From CAWGCA01 sp963820955 (GTDB lineage: Bacteria; Pseudomonadota; Gammaproteobacteria; Chromatiales; Chromatiaceae), in NCBI GenBank assembly GCA_963820955.1, contig CAWGCA010000034.1:1-64000 (forward strand): a stretch of DNA of 64,000 bases, given 5' to 3'. How positions within the stretch are numbered: position 1 is the stretch's first letter; the number at the start of each line of letters is the position of its first letter. The position numbers and the translations under genes are program-made. Below are positions 26,738-35,350 of this stretch, one piece after another. The notes under the pieces were generated by a model, which saw only the letters and a program-made list of their open reading frames with translations, was not told the DNA's origin and ran no database searches.

Positions 26738-27686
26738 ATCCTCGCGATACCGGATCAAGCAGGTCATCGTCGGCAGTCAGGCAACGGATCCCGGGATCCA
26801 CATCGATTACCCCGATCCAGGCCAGCTTGCATCCCGCCCTGAGGGCCTTGTGCTCGGCCTCTGAACGGCGCGCCGGTGGTACCGAGAAGCAGAGTTCGTA
26901 ATCGTCGCCAGCTGACAAGGGTAACGACCAGTCACCCGTTTCCTTGACATACCGGGCCACCCCGCGAGAGAGCGGAAGCCGCGCCAACCGGAGTGTGGCA
27001 CCGACCCCACTGGCCTCAGCAATGTGGCCGAGGTCGGCCAGCAATCCGTCGGAGATATCTATCGCCGATCGAGCGATACCGCGCAGTGACTGACCGACCT
27101 CCAGCCGGGGCATCGGCCACTCCAGACGTTGGCGCAGTTCGCTGTCGAATTCGGCCAACTCATACTTATTCTGCAGTGCGAGCAGGGCCAGACCGGCATC
27201 GCCCAGCGGACCGGTGACGGCAATCAGATCACCCGGTTGCGCCCCATCCCGCCGCAGGGCTGCTCCCGCTGGCAGCAGACCGTGTACCTGCACGGTGATA
27301 TTGAGCGGCCCGCGGGTGGTATCACCACCGATCAACTGGACCTGGTAGCGACGGGCCAGGGAAGCAAATCCCCGGCTGAACGCCTCCAGCCAAACCGAGT
27401 CACTGTGCGGGAGAGTAAGCGCGAGGGTCGCCCAGGCCGGCACCGCCCCCATCGCCGCAAGATCGCTCAGATTGACTGCCAGTGCCTTATGGCCAAGGGA
27501 TTCCGGTTCTGTATCCGGGGGAAAGTGGATCGCCTCCACCAGGGTGTCGATACTGACCGCCAGTTCCATCCCTGCCGGAACCTGAAGCAGAGCACAGTCA
27601 TCGCCGATCCCGAGAACCACATCCTCCCGCTCCGTTTCGGGCCGGGAAAAGAAGCGGCTGATCAGCTCGAATTCTGTGAGTGCCAT
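26715..27686 (-). CDS. thiL: Thiamine-monophosphate kinase
   Basis: ThiL phosphorylates thiamine monophosphate to the active cofactor thiamine diphosphate. The 323-residue protein shows VLGIGDDCALLQV, SIDTLVEAIHFP, LIGGDTTRGPLNITV and DISDGLLADLGHI, the Asp-rich ATP/Mg motifs of the family. The start at 27686 is close to the family N-terminus (MALTEFELISRFFSR). It follows nusB by 59 bp and overlaps pgpA. Confidence 0.96.
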   Translation of the reverse strand: MALTEFELISRFFSRPETEREDVVLGIGDDCALLQVPAGMELAVSIDTLVEAIHFPPDTEPESLGHKALAVNLSDLAAMGAVPAWATLALTLPHSDSVWLEAFSRGFASLARRYQVQLIGGDTTRGPLNITVQVHGLLPAGAALRRDGAQPGDLIAVTGPLGDAGLALLALQNKYELAEFDSELRQRLEWPMPRLEVGQSLRGIARSAIDISDGLLADLGHIAEASGVGATLRLARLPLSRGVARYVKETGDWSLPLSAGDDYELCFSVPPARRSEAEHKALRAGCKLAWIGVIDVDPGIRCLTADDDLLDPVSRGYEHFHHP

Positions 27687-27745
27687 TGAGGGAGGATAAC
27701 ATGGCTTTTGAGCAGCAAAGCCTGTATCGAATGTACTGCCGCGAA

Positions 27746-28168
27746 CTACTTTATCTCCGCAGTGCGAACTTTTCTCGCCAGCTGGTCCAGTACGCCATTG
27801 ACATAGCGGTGGCCCTGTTCGGCCCCGAACACCTTGGCCAGCTCAACCGATTCGTTGATGATGACTCTATAGGGGATATCCGGCTGGTGAATCAGCTCGA
27901 ACGCGCCTAACCGAAGGATGGCGCGTTCCACCGGGTCGACGCTCTCGATGGAGCGGTCCAGGCAGGGACCCAACTGCTCATCCAGTTCCCCCAGATGGGT
28001 GGGCACACCCCGAAGCAGCCGATCGAAGTACTTAAGCTCGAAGCTGGCGGTGTCCTGCCCGGAAAGAAACTGATCGTGAATGTCACGAATATCCTGACCC
28101 GTCATCTGCCACTGGTACAGGGCCTGCACCGCGTGGTGTCTGGCCTGGCTCTTTTTGTGGCTCATCAA
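27746..28168 (-). CDS. nusB: Transcription antitermination factor NusB
   Basis: NusB binds boxA RNA with S10 for rRNA antitermination. The 140-residue protein fits: RHHAVQALYQWQMTG, ERAILRLGAFEL, IPYRVIINESVELAKVFG and RYVNGVLDQLARKV. The start overlaps the ribH stop by 4 bp. It links riboflavin genes and thiL in the usual gene order. Confidence 0.97.
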   Translation of the reverse strand: MMSHKKSQARHHAVQALYQWQMTGQDIRDIHDQFLSGQDTASFELKYFDRLLRGVPTHLGELDEQLGPCLDRSIESVDPVERAILRLGAFELIHQPDIPYRVIINESVELAKVFGAEQGHRYVNGVLDQLARKVRTAEIK

Positions 28169-28635
28169 GCGATCTGGCGCAGCAGATTAACCATCTCGAT
28201 TGCCGACATGGCCGCCTCCGCACCCTTGTTTCCAGCCTTGGTCCCGGCCCGCTCTATGGCCTGCTCGATGCTATCGACAGTCAATACGCCGAAGGCAATG
28301 GGTAGCCCGTGCTTCAGGCTGACCTGGGCCATGCCCTTGACACACTCGCCCGCGACATACTCGAAGTGGGGTGTTCCGCCCCGAATCACCGCCCCCAGCG
28401 CCACGACGGCGTCATATTCCCCTTTGGCGGCGATCTTCTCCAGCGCCAGCGGCATCTCGAATGCCCCGGGCACCCGAACAACGGTGATATCCGCCTCTTC
28501 GGCACCATGGCGCCGCAGGGCATCGACCGCCCCGGCGAGCAGGCTTTCAACCACGAAACTGTTGAACCTCGCAACCAGCAGACAGAAACGGGCGTTCTTA
28601 ACAGAGAGCGCACCTTCGATCGTTTTCATTGCCAT
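28165..28635 (-). CDS. ribH: 6,7-dimethyl-8-ribityllumazine synthase
   Basis: RibH condenses the pyrimidine precursor with the four-carbon phosphate made by RibB to give the lumazine. From ATG 28635 the protein has 156 residues, the family length. Motifs FCLLVARFNSFVVESLLAGA, VPGAFEMPLALEKIA and GAVIRGGTPHFEYVAGE with the catalytic His are present. The ATG at 28629 is equally possible; a longer ORF from 28680 would overlap ribBA and is not convincing. Confidence 0.96.
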   Translation of the reverse strand: MAMKTIEGALSVKNARFCLLVARFNSFVVESLLAGAVDALRRHGAEEADITVVRVPGAFEMPLALEKIAAKGEYDAVVALGAVIRGGTPHFEYVAGECVKGMAQVSLKHGLPIAFGVLTVDSIEQAIERAGTKAGNKGAEAAMSAIEMVNLLRQIA

Positions 28636-28670
28636 CTTTTTAAACCTTGTTGAGAGAACCGGTTGTGCTT

Positions 28671-29783
28671 TCAGTTGCACTCCACATACTCGACCACCTC
28701 CAGATCAAATCCGGAGATACCGTGCAGACTCTTGGGGGCACTCAACACCCGCATCTGGTGTACACCAAGATCGGATAAAATCTGGGCGCCGATGCCATAG
28801 GTGCGAAGGTGCTTCCTGGCATCACTCTGGGATCCCGCCACCTCTCGCTCCTGAAACTGGAAGTCGCGCATACGCCGGATGATCTCACGGCTGGAATCGT
28901 GATTGCGCAACACCACGATGACCCCCGCACCCTCTTGCGCCACCCGCTGCATGGCATTGCGCAGGGGCCAGCCACAGTCTTTGTGCCGGGTGGCGAAAAG
29001 ATCGCACAGGGAACTCTGCATATGAACACGCACCAGGGCCGGTGCCTCCGAAGACACCTTGCCAAGTACCAGGGCCAGATGCAGTTCATTGTCAACACAG
29101 TCCTGGTAGGCAATCATGTTGAAATCGCCATACTCCGTGGACAGGCTGCATTCGCTCACCCGCTCCACGGTCTTTTCGTTGCGCACCCGATATTGGATCA
29201 GATCGGCGATGGTGCCGATCTTCAAGCCGTGCTCCCCGGCAAACAACTCCAGATCGGGCCGCCGGGCCATAGTGCCGTCCTCGTTCAGGATCTCCACGAT
29301 CACCGCCGCCGGTTCCATGCCGGCAAGCCGCACCAGATCACACCCCGCCTCGGTATGACCGGCCCTCACCAGCACACCTCCCGGCTGGGCCATCAGCGGA
29401 AAGACGTGCCCCGGCTGCACCAGATCCTGTGGTTGGGCCTCCGGCTTGACCGCCGCCAATACCGTGGTTGCCCGATCTGCCGCCGATATGCCGGTGGTGA
29501 CACCTTCGGCAGCCTCGATGGAAACGGTAAAATTGGTCTTATTGGCCGACTCGTTGACCCCCACCATCAGCGGCAGACGCAGCTGCTGGCAGCGCGCTTT
29601 GTCCAGCGTAAGGCAGATCAGCCCCCGACCGAAACGGGCCATGAAATTGATCGCTTCGGGGCTGATCTTCTCCGCGGCCATGATCAGATCGCCTTCATTC
29701 TCGCGATCCTCGTCGTCCATAATAACGACCATGCGACCCTGACGCAGATCTTCGATAATTTCTTGTGTTGTATTCAGATCCAT
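28671..29783 (-). CDS. ribB: 3,4-dihydroxy-2-butanone-4-phosphate synthase with degenerate GTP cyclohydrolase II domain
   Basis: The N-terminal domain (about 1-200; MVVIMDDEDRENEGDLIMAA, RAGHTEAGCDLVRLAG) is an intact RibB that makes the four-carbon riboflavin precursor from ribulose 5-phosphate. The C-terminal domain looks like GTP cyclohydrolase II but lacks key residues. Compared with E. coli RibA, zinc Cys54 aligns with Ser and Cys65 with Lys (LCDLFATRHKDCGWPL). The QEGRNIG loop with the catalytic Arg reads RNHDSSREI. GTP cyclohydrolase II activity is therefore unlikely, and another ribA should exist elsewhere. Such hybrids have been called RibBX. The gene lies in the rib cluster; I see no FMN riboswitch upstream. 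Confidence 0.9.
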   Translation of the reverse strand: MDLNTTQEIIEDLRQGRMVVIMDDEDRENEGDLIMAAEKISPEAINFMARFGRGLICLTLDKARCQQLRLPLMVGVNESANKTNFTVSIEAAEGVTTGISAADRATTVLAAVKPEAQPQDLVQPGHVFPLMAQPGGVLVRAGHTEAGCDLVRLAGMEPAAVIVEILNEDGTMARRPDLELFAGEHGLKIGTIADLIQYRVRNEKTVERVSECSLSTEYGDFNMIAYQDCVDNELHLALVLGKVSSEAPALVRVHMQSSLCDLFATRHKDCGWPLRNAMQRVAQEGAGVIVVLRNHDSSREIIRRMRDFQFQEREVAGSQSDARKHLRTYGIGAQILSDLGVHQMRVLSAPKSLHGISGFDLEVVEYVECN

Positions 29784-29891
29784 AACCTTGCGTCATTGAA
29801 CGCTTTTTTAGCCCGAAAAACAGGTAATATTAACAAACGTGGCGAGGGGAAGAAAACCGGATAATCGCAGGGCTGTTGCAATCATCCTCCA

Positions 29892-30557
29892 TTAGGTTTT
29901 GAGAAATCCAGATTTAGCCAGGGATTCAAGGGTGATACCCCCCTGCGCCGGAGAGATCGACGCCGGGTCCGCCGACAACAGACGCTCCAGATAACGGGCG
30001 ACAAGATCCACTTCCAGATTGACCCGCGTGCCCGGGCGGTAATTTTCCATGATCGTCTGCCGCAGGGTGTGTGGCACGATATTCAACTCGAATCGGCCGC
30101 CATCCACCGCGTTGACCGTGAGGCTGACCCCATCCACGCAGATAGAGCCCTTCTGCGCGATATAGCGTGCCAGTTCCGCCGGTGCCTCGATCTGGAAACG
30201 CACCGACCTGGCATCATCCCGCCGCTGCAGCACCCGCCCGACGGCATCCACATGACCGCTTACCAGATGACCGCCCAGGGGGGTACTCAGGGTCAGGGCC
30301 TTTTCCAGGTTAAGCAGGCTTCCCTGCTCCAGATCGGCCAGGGTACTCAGCGACAGGGTTTCTCTGGAGACATCGGCAATATAGCCTTCCCCCGGCAGGG
30401 CAGCAACCGTAAGGCAGACCCCGTTGGTGGCAATGCTGTCACCCACTCGGACCTCGGCCAGATCCAGTCCTTCGGCCCGAATATGCAACCGCAGGTCGCC
30501 TCCGCGCCGCTCCACCCCGGCAAGAGTACCGATCGCCTGTATTATGCCTGTAAACAT
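29892..30557 (-). CDS. ribE: Riboflavin synthase alpha subunit
   Basis: Riboflavin synthase dismutates two lumazine molecules to riboflavin. The 221-residue protein has the internal duplication of the family: MFTGIIQAIGTLAGVE, GDSIATNGVCLTVAAL and VDAVGRVLQRRDD in the first half; KGSICVDGVSLTVNAVD and NIVPHTLRQTIMENYRPG in the second. It is encoded between ribD and ribBA, with spacers of about 108-136 bp, longer than elsewhere in the cluster. Confidence 0.95.
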   Translation of the reverse strand: MFTGIIQAIGTLAGVERRGGDLRLHIRAEGLDLAEVRVGDSIATNGVCLTVAALPGEGYIADVSRETLSLSTLADLEQGSLLNLEKALTLSTPLGGHLVSGHVDAVGRVLQRRDDARSVRFQIEAPAELARYIAQKGSICVDGVSLTVNAVDGGRFELNIVPHTLRQTIMENYRPGTRVNLEVDLVARYLERLLSADPASISPAQGGITLESLAKSGFLKT

Positions 30558-30693
30558 CGCAGTACCTGGTTAGTTATAGGAAGTCGCTTTATTCAAAGAA
30601 CTGCCCTACGGCTTTAATAGTCGCTCAGGCCGTACCATCTTCCAGCCAGCCTCCCCTGCCCCGACGTCCGGATTCGCCTCTGGAAACCGGCCA

Positions 30694-31812
30694 TCAATGC
30701 TCCGGTCTGGCAGTGATCCGGATATCCCGGCCCACCATTCTCAGGTCAACGATCTCCAGCGCTTTCCGTTGCTCCATCCGCTCCAGCCCGGGGAGCCGAA
30801 AAAGACCCCGCGCGCCGTCACCCATGATGTGGGGCGCGGCGTAGAGCACCAGTTCATCGATCAGGCCGGCTCCGAGGGCGGCACCGGCCAGGGTCGGGCC
30901 TGCCTCGATCAGAACCTCGTTGATCTGACGGTCGGCCAGGTGCTCGAGCAGGATTCCCAGATCGATCCGCCCTTCATCCCCTGGCAGCAACGCCACCTCC
31001 ACGCCTGCCTGTTCGAGCTCCGTCCTGCGTTTGCGGGGATCACCGCTGGCCACCACCAGGGTCTTCCCAGGCAATCGGATCATACCGGCATGCGCGGGCA
31101 TTTCGAGCCGGGGGTCGAGCACGATCCGCAACGGCTGGAGTCGGTAGGCTGCGGACTCGACCCCTGGCAGCTGGTCAACATCGAGCCGCACATTCATGGA
31201 CGGATCGTCGGCCAGAACCGTGCCGATACCGGTCACTATGGCATCGCTGCGGGCGCGTAGACGCTGCACGTCCAGTCGCGCCGCCGGCCCCGTAATCCAC
31301 TTGCTTTCGCCACTTGCCATGGCAGTGCGGCCATCCAGACTCATGGCCAGCTTGCAGCGGACCCACGGACGCCCCCGCCCCATACGACTTATAAAACCGG
31401 GATTGAGATCCACCGCCGCCTGCTCCATCGCTCCCTGCTCCACCGAGATGCCCGCCTGCCGCAGCAGTTGCATCCCCTTTCCGGCAACCAGCGGATTGGG
31501 GTCCCTCATGGCGACTGAGACCCGCGCCACCCCTGCCTCGATCAACGCCTGAGTGCAAGGGCCGGTCCGGCCCTGATGACAGCAGGGTTCCAGGGTAACG
31601 TAAGCGGTGGCGCCCCGGGCACGCGCTCCAGCCATCGTCAGCGCAATGCGCTCCGCATGGGGTTCACCCGCCCGTCGATGATAGCCCTCGCCGACAACTC
31701 CCTCTGGCCCTGCCAGCACACAGCCGACGCGGGGATTGGGGTGGGTGGTGTAGAGTCCTTTCCGCGCCAGCTGGATGGCCCGGGCCATGTGGCGGAAATC
31801 TTCCGGGGTCAT
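30694..31812 (-). CDS. ribD: Bifunctional riboflavin deaminase/reductase RibD
   Basis: RibD deaminates and then reduces the pyrimidine intermediate. From ATG 31812 (ATGA overlap with nrdR) the protein has 372 residues. The deaminase zinc motifs are HAERIALTMAGARA and TLEPCCHQGRTGPC; the reductase part has RPWVRCKLAMSLDGRTAM and SEVLIEAGPTLAGA-like sequence (NEVLIEAGPTLAGAAL). A longer in-frame start at 31992 would lie inside nrdR and is rejected. Confidence 0.96.
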   Translation of the reverse strand: MTPEDFRHMARAIQLARKGLYTTHPNPRVGCVLAGPEGVVGEGYHRRAGEPHAERIALTMAGARARGATAYVTLEPCCHQGRTGPCTQALIEAGVARVSVAMRDPNPLVAGKGMQLLRQAGISVEQGAMEQAAVDLNPGFISRMGRGRPWVRCKLAMSLDGRTAMASGESKWITGPAARLDVQRLRARSDAIVTGIGTVLADDPSMNVRLDVDQLPGVESAAYRLQPLRIVLDPRLEMPAHAGMIRLPGKTLVVASGDPRKRRTELEQAGVEVALLPGDEGRIDLGILLEHLADRQINEVLIEAGPTLAGAALGAGLIDELVLYAAPHIMGDGARGLFRLPGLERMEQRKALEIVDLRMVGRDIRITARPEH

Positions 31813-32321
31813 GACTCTTCGCTGTCTTCGTCCAGCAGATCCAGTTGATCGCGCTCGACTTCCGGCGGCATCTGTCGCTCCAACCGCTCGATCTCCTCGC
31901 GGAAGGCCTGGACGTCCTCGAACTTGCGGTAGACCGAGGCGAATCGAACATAGGCCACCTGATCCAGGCCCCGCAGTTCCTCCATCACCCACTCCCCCAG
32001 CTGACGGGAGGGCACTTCCCGTTCTCCGGTCGCCAGCAGCCGGCGCGTAATTCGATTCAGTGCATCATTCACCCTTTCGGTGCTTACCGGCCTCTTTTCC
32101 AGGGCGCGGGTCATGCCGGAGGCCAGCTTGCGGCCGTCAAAGGGCATCCGGCTGCCATCCTGCTTGACGATCCTGGGCAGCGTGAGTTCCGCTGTCTCAT
32201 AGGTGGTGAAACGCTCGCTGCAAAGGGTGCACTCCCGACGCCGGCGAACCTGATCGCCGTCGCCGAACAAGCGGGAGTCGATTACCTTGGTGTCCTGGGC
32301 ACCACAGAAAGGGCAACGCAT
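31809..32321 (-). CDS. nrdR: Ribonucleotide reductase repressor NrdR
   Basis: NrdR represses ribonucleotide reductase genes in response to ATP/dATP. The 170-residue protein has a zinc ribbon (MRCPFCGAQDTKVIDSR, ECTLCSERFTTYE) and an ATP-cone domain (LPRIVKQDGSRMPFDGRKL onward). The length is slightly above the usual 150-160 because of an acidic C-terminal tail. It lies between glyA and ribD, its standard neighbourhood. Confidence 0.97.
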   Translation of the reverse strand: MRCPFCGAQDTKVIDSRLFGDGDQVRRRRECTLCSERFTTYETAELTLPRIVKQDGSRMPFDGRKLASGMTRALEKRPVSTERVNDALNRITRRLLATGEREVPSRQLGEWVMEELRGLDQVAYVRFASVYRKFEDVQAFREEIERLERQMPPEVERDQLDLLDEDSEES

Positions 32322-32359
32322 AGACCGCGGGCCTTAGGCTCTGGATGCCAGGCGCCGGT

Positions 32360-33613
32360 TCACCCGTACACCGGGTAACGGCGGCAGAGATCGAGCACCT
32401 GGCCCTTGACCTGCTCGATAGTGGCCTGTGCGCCCTTGGCATCGATGATGTCGCACATCCAGCCGGCCAGTTCCCTGGCCTCGGCTTCACCGGCGCCGCG
32501 GGTAGTCAACGCCGGCGTACCGACCCGGATGCCGCTGGTCACGAACGGCGACTGAGGATCATTGGGCACCGCATTCATGTTGACCGTGATGTTGGCAGCG
32601 CCGAGCCAGGCATCCACCTCCTTACCGGTCAGACCCGCTTGAATGAAACTGACCAGAAACAGGTGGTCGTCGGTGCCGCCCGACACCACGTCATAACCCC
32701 GGTCGATAAAGACCCGGGCCATGGCCTGCGCATTCTGGATCACTTGCTGCTGATAGGCCTTGAAGTCAGGCTCCATGGCCTCCTTGAAGGCCACCGCCTT
32801 GGCCGCAATGACATGCATCAAGGGCCCGCCCTGGGTACCGGGGAAAACCAGGGAGTTCAACTTCTTCTCGATCTCTGCGTTGGCCTTGGCCAGGATCAGG
32901 CCGCCGCGGGGACCGCGCAGGGTCTTGTGGGTGGTGGTGGTGGTCACGTCGGCGATCGCCACCGGGCTGGGATAGAGACCGGCCGCGATCAGGCCGGCAA
33001 CATGGGCCATATCGACGAACAGATAGGCCCCCACCTCATCGGATATACGGCGGAAGCGATCCCAGTCCACCACCCTGGAGTAGGCGGAGAAACCCGCCAC
33101 GATCATTTTCGGCCGGTGTTCCCTGGCCAGGCTTTCGACCTGGTCGTAATCGATCTCCCCGGTGTCGGGGTTCAACCCGTACTGCACAGCATGGTAAAGC
33201 TTGCCAGAGAAGTTTGGCTTGGCGCCGTGGGTAAGATGACCGCCATGGGCCAGGCTCATACCCAATATCGTATCGCCCGGCTGGCAGAGGGCCATGTAGA
33301 CCGCGGCATTTGCCTGAGAGCCGGAGTGGGGCTGTACGTTGGCATAGTCAGCGCCAAACAACTTTTTGGCCCGGTCGATGGCCAGCTGTTCGGCCCGATC
33401 CACATATTCGCAACCGCCGTAGTAACGCTTGCCCGGATAACCCTCGGCGTATTTGTTGGTCAGCACCGACCCCTGGGCCTGCATCACCCGGGGGCTGGTA
33501 TAATTCTCAGACGCGATCAGTTCAACGTGCTCCTCCTGCCGCCGCTCTTCGGCCTGCAGCGCTGCCCAAAGCTCATCGTCGTAGCCACCAATCCGCATAT
33601 CTTTGCTGAACAT
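32360..33613 (-). CDS. glyA: Serine hydroxymethyltransferase
   Basis: GlyA interconverts serine and glycine with tetrahydrofolate, supplying one-carbon units. Start ATG 33613 has GGAG upstream and gives 417 residues, equal to E. coli GlyA; the GTG five codons earlier is less likely. The PLP lysine lies in VTTTTHKTLRGPRGGL and IASENYTSPRVMQAQGS is clear. First gene of the glyA-nrdR-rib run. The GTGGAGCGG stretch serving as ribosome-binding site also encodes the alternative start. Confidence 0.97.
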   Translation of the reverse strand: MFSKDMRIGGYDDELWAALQAEERRQEEHVELIASENYTSPRVMQAQGSVLTNKYAEGYPGKRYYGGCEYVDRAEQLAIDRAKKLFGADYANVQPHSGSQANAAVYMALCQPGDTILGMSLAHGGHLTHGAKPNFSGKLYHAVQYGLNPDTGEIDYDQVESLAREHRPKMIVAGFSAYSRVVDWDRFRRISDEVGAYLFVDMAHVAGLIAAGLYPSPVAIADVTTTTTHKTLRGPRGGLILAKANAEIEKKLNSLVFPGTQGGPLMHVIAAKAVAFKEAMEPDFKAYQQQVIQNAQAMARVFIDRGYDVVSGGTDDHLFLVSFIQAGLTGKEVDAWLGAANITVNMNAVPNDPQSPFVTSGIRVGTPALTTRGAGEAEARELAGWMCDIIDAKGAQATIEQVKGQVLDLCRRYPVYG

Positions 33614-33739
33614 GAAAAACCGCTCCACCGGTGAAAAGAGAGTATTTTATCAGCCTGTTGAAAAAAGGTCTGCCACGGCTTTGAAATCCTGCTTAATCAC
33701 CTGCCCGCATTGGTGAACAACGCCTAAGATGGAGCACTG

Positions 33740-34618
33740 ATGCACTGGTTTCCTCTCACCCTGCTCTGCGCCTTCAGCCTCGCCTCGGCAGACGCCGCCA
33801 CCAAGCGGTGGCTGGGTGACTGCAGCGCGGCGGAACTGACCCTGATACGCTTTACCTTTACTGGGCTGCTGCTCTCGCCGCTGTTGCTGCTTACCCCCTT
33901 CCCCCCGCTGCCAGCCCCATTCTGGTACTGGATGGCCCTGCTGCTTCCGCTGGAGATCCTGGCCATGCTCCTTTACCTGAGGGCAATTCGCGATTATCCG
34001 TTCAGCCTCACCCTGCCCTACATCGCTTTTACCCCAGTGTTTGTGGTGCTTACCGGCTGGCTGCTGCTGGGGGAAGCGATTTCAATGCAAGGCTTCGGCG
34101 GCATTCTGCTGATCGTGATCGGGGCCTGGATATTGAATCTCAAGCCCCAGACTCTGAAACAACCCTGGGGGATTGTGGCCCCGTTAAAGGCCATCCTGCA
34201 AAATCGCGGTTCCAGGCTGATGCTGGGGGTGGCTTTCATCTACAGCATCACCTCGGTCGGTGGAAAGGGTGCGATGAAATATCTGCCAGCGGAGCTGTTT
34301 GGACCTTTCTATTTTTTACTGATTGGTCTGGCTACGCTAGTGCTGTTTTCCCTCCGGGATTCGAATATGCCGAAGGTGCTGTTTCGCAGGCCAGGGGCCA
34401 GCCTGTTGGTCGGGGCCCTGACGGCGATCATGGTCATTACCCATTTCCTGGCGATTCAGAAAGTGGAGGCGGCCTATATGATCGGGGTGAAACGAACCAG
34501 TCTGCTGTTTGGAATCCTCTATGGCGCCCTGCTGTTCAAAGAGACCGGACTGCGCCTGCACCTGATCGCGGGGGGGTTGATGGTAGCGGGGGTAGCGTTG
34601 ATCGCGACAGGACCCTAA
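33740..34618 (+). CDS. DMT-superfamily (EamA) transporter
   Basis: The 292-residue integral membrane protein has about ten hydrophobic segments in two halves, as in EamA/DMT permeases. Features include TKRWLGDCSAAELTLIRFTF near the start, FTPVFVVLTGWLLLGEAI closing the first repeat and LFGILYGALLFKETGLRL closing the second. It probably exports or imports a small metabolite; none can be named. It lies divergent from glyA and is followed by a rhodanese gene after 78 bp. Confidence 0.87.
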   Translation: MHWFPLTLLCAFSLASADAATKRWLGDCSAAELTLIRFTFTGLLLSPLLLLTPFPPLPAPFWYWMALLLPLEILAMLLYLRAIRDYPFSLTLPYIAFTPVFVVLTGWLLLGEAISMQGFGGILLIVIGAWILNLKPQTLKQPWGIVAPLKAILQNRGSRLMLGVAFIYSITSVGGKGAMKYLPAELFGPFYFLLIGLATLVLFSLRDSNMPKVLFRRPGASLLVGALTAIMVITHFLAIQKVEAAYMIGVKRTSLLFGILYGALLFKETGLRLHLIAGGLMVAGVALIATGP

Positions 34619-34696
34619 CCCAGACGGTGGATCTCCGCTGCCATCTGCGGCATTATGGTACCAAATCTCTGCAACCTGTTTCGATCGCGCACCGAT

Positions 34697-35341
34697 ATGA
34701 AAAAAATAATTCTCACCTTTCTGGTTTGGTCCGGCGCCGCACCGGCCCTGGAGGTCAATATCACACCCCAGGTGGATCAGTTTCAGGTCCGGCACGGAGA
34801 GCGAACGGTGACGGTGTTGCGCAACCAGGATACCAGCGCCGTAATGGAAAACGACTACGCCTTGACCTCCCGGCCCTGTCCCCCGTTCTGCGCCCAGCCA
34901 ATGAGCGCCGGCAAAGGGGTGCAGACCATCGGCGAGGTGGAACTGGTTAAGTTCATGCAGACCCGGCTGGCGGATGGTTCCGGTGTCGTGATCGACGCGC
35001 GAACCCCCGACTGGTACCGGCGGGGCACCATTCCCGGGTCGATCAATATTCCATACAAGCAACTCAATCCCGGCCAGGGGGCCGATGACATCACGCTGGA
35101 AGACTCTCTGTCCCTGCTGGGGGTTACACCCGATGATAGCGGCTGGGACTTCTCCCAGGCCAAACATGCGGTCCTGTGGTGCAACGGCCCCTGGTGCGGT
35201 CAGTCTCCGACCGCCATCCGGGGTATGCTCAGCATCGGCTATCCGGCAGAAAAACTGCTTTATTACCGTGGCGGAATGCAGTTGTGGCGCGTGTTCGGGC
35301 TGCCGGTGGTGGAACCGGATGGCAGTCTGATTGGAGAATAA
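34697..35341 (+). CDS. Periplasmic rhodanese-domain protein
   Basis: From ATG 34697 the 214-residue protein has a signal peptide (MKKIILTFLVWSGAAPALE) and a C-terminal rhodanese domain. VIDARTPDWYRRGTIPGSIN is the conserved CH2A-like start, and the active-site loop is LWCNGPWCGQSPTAIRGM, with a CNGPWCG Cys-containing loop. It should transfer sulfane sulfur or act as a thiol redox protein in the periplasm. An earlier in-frame ATG at 34655 would place the signal peptide internally and is rejected. Confidence 0.87.
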   Translation: MKKIILTFLVWSGAAPALEVNITPQVDQFQVRHGERTVTVLRNQDTSAVMENDYALTSRPCPPFCAQPMSAGKGVQTIGEVELVKFMQTRLADGSGVVIDARTPDWYRRGTIPGSINIPYKQLNPGQGADDITLEDSLSLLGVTPDDSGWDFSQAKHAVLWCNGPWCGQSPTAIRGMLSIGYPAEKLLYYRGGMQLWRVFGLPVVEPDGSLIGE

Positions 35342-35350
35342 AACTGCGCG

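Noticed and set aside
29784..29891. FMN riboswitch before the ribBA-like gene
   Set aside because: The conserved RFN-element blocks are not seen in this spacer, nor upstream of ribE or ribD.
32345..33634. 429-residue plus-strand ORF
   Set aside because: It covers glyA on the opposite strand; glyA is certain.
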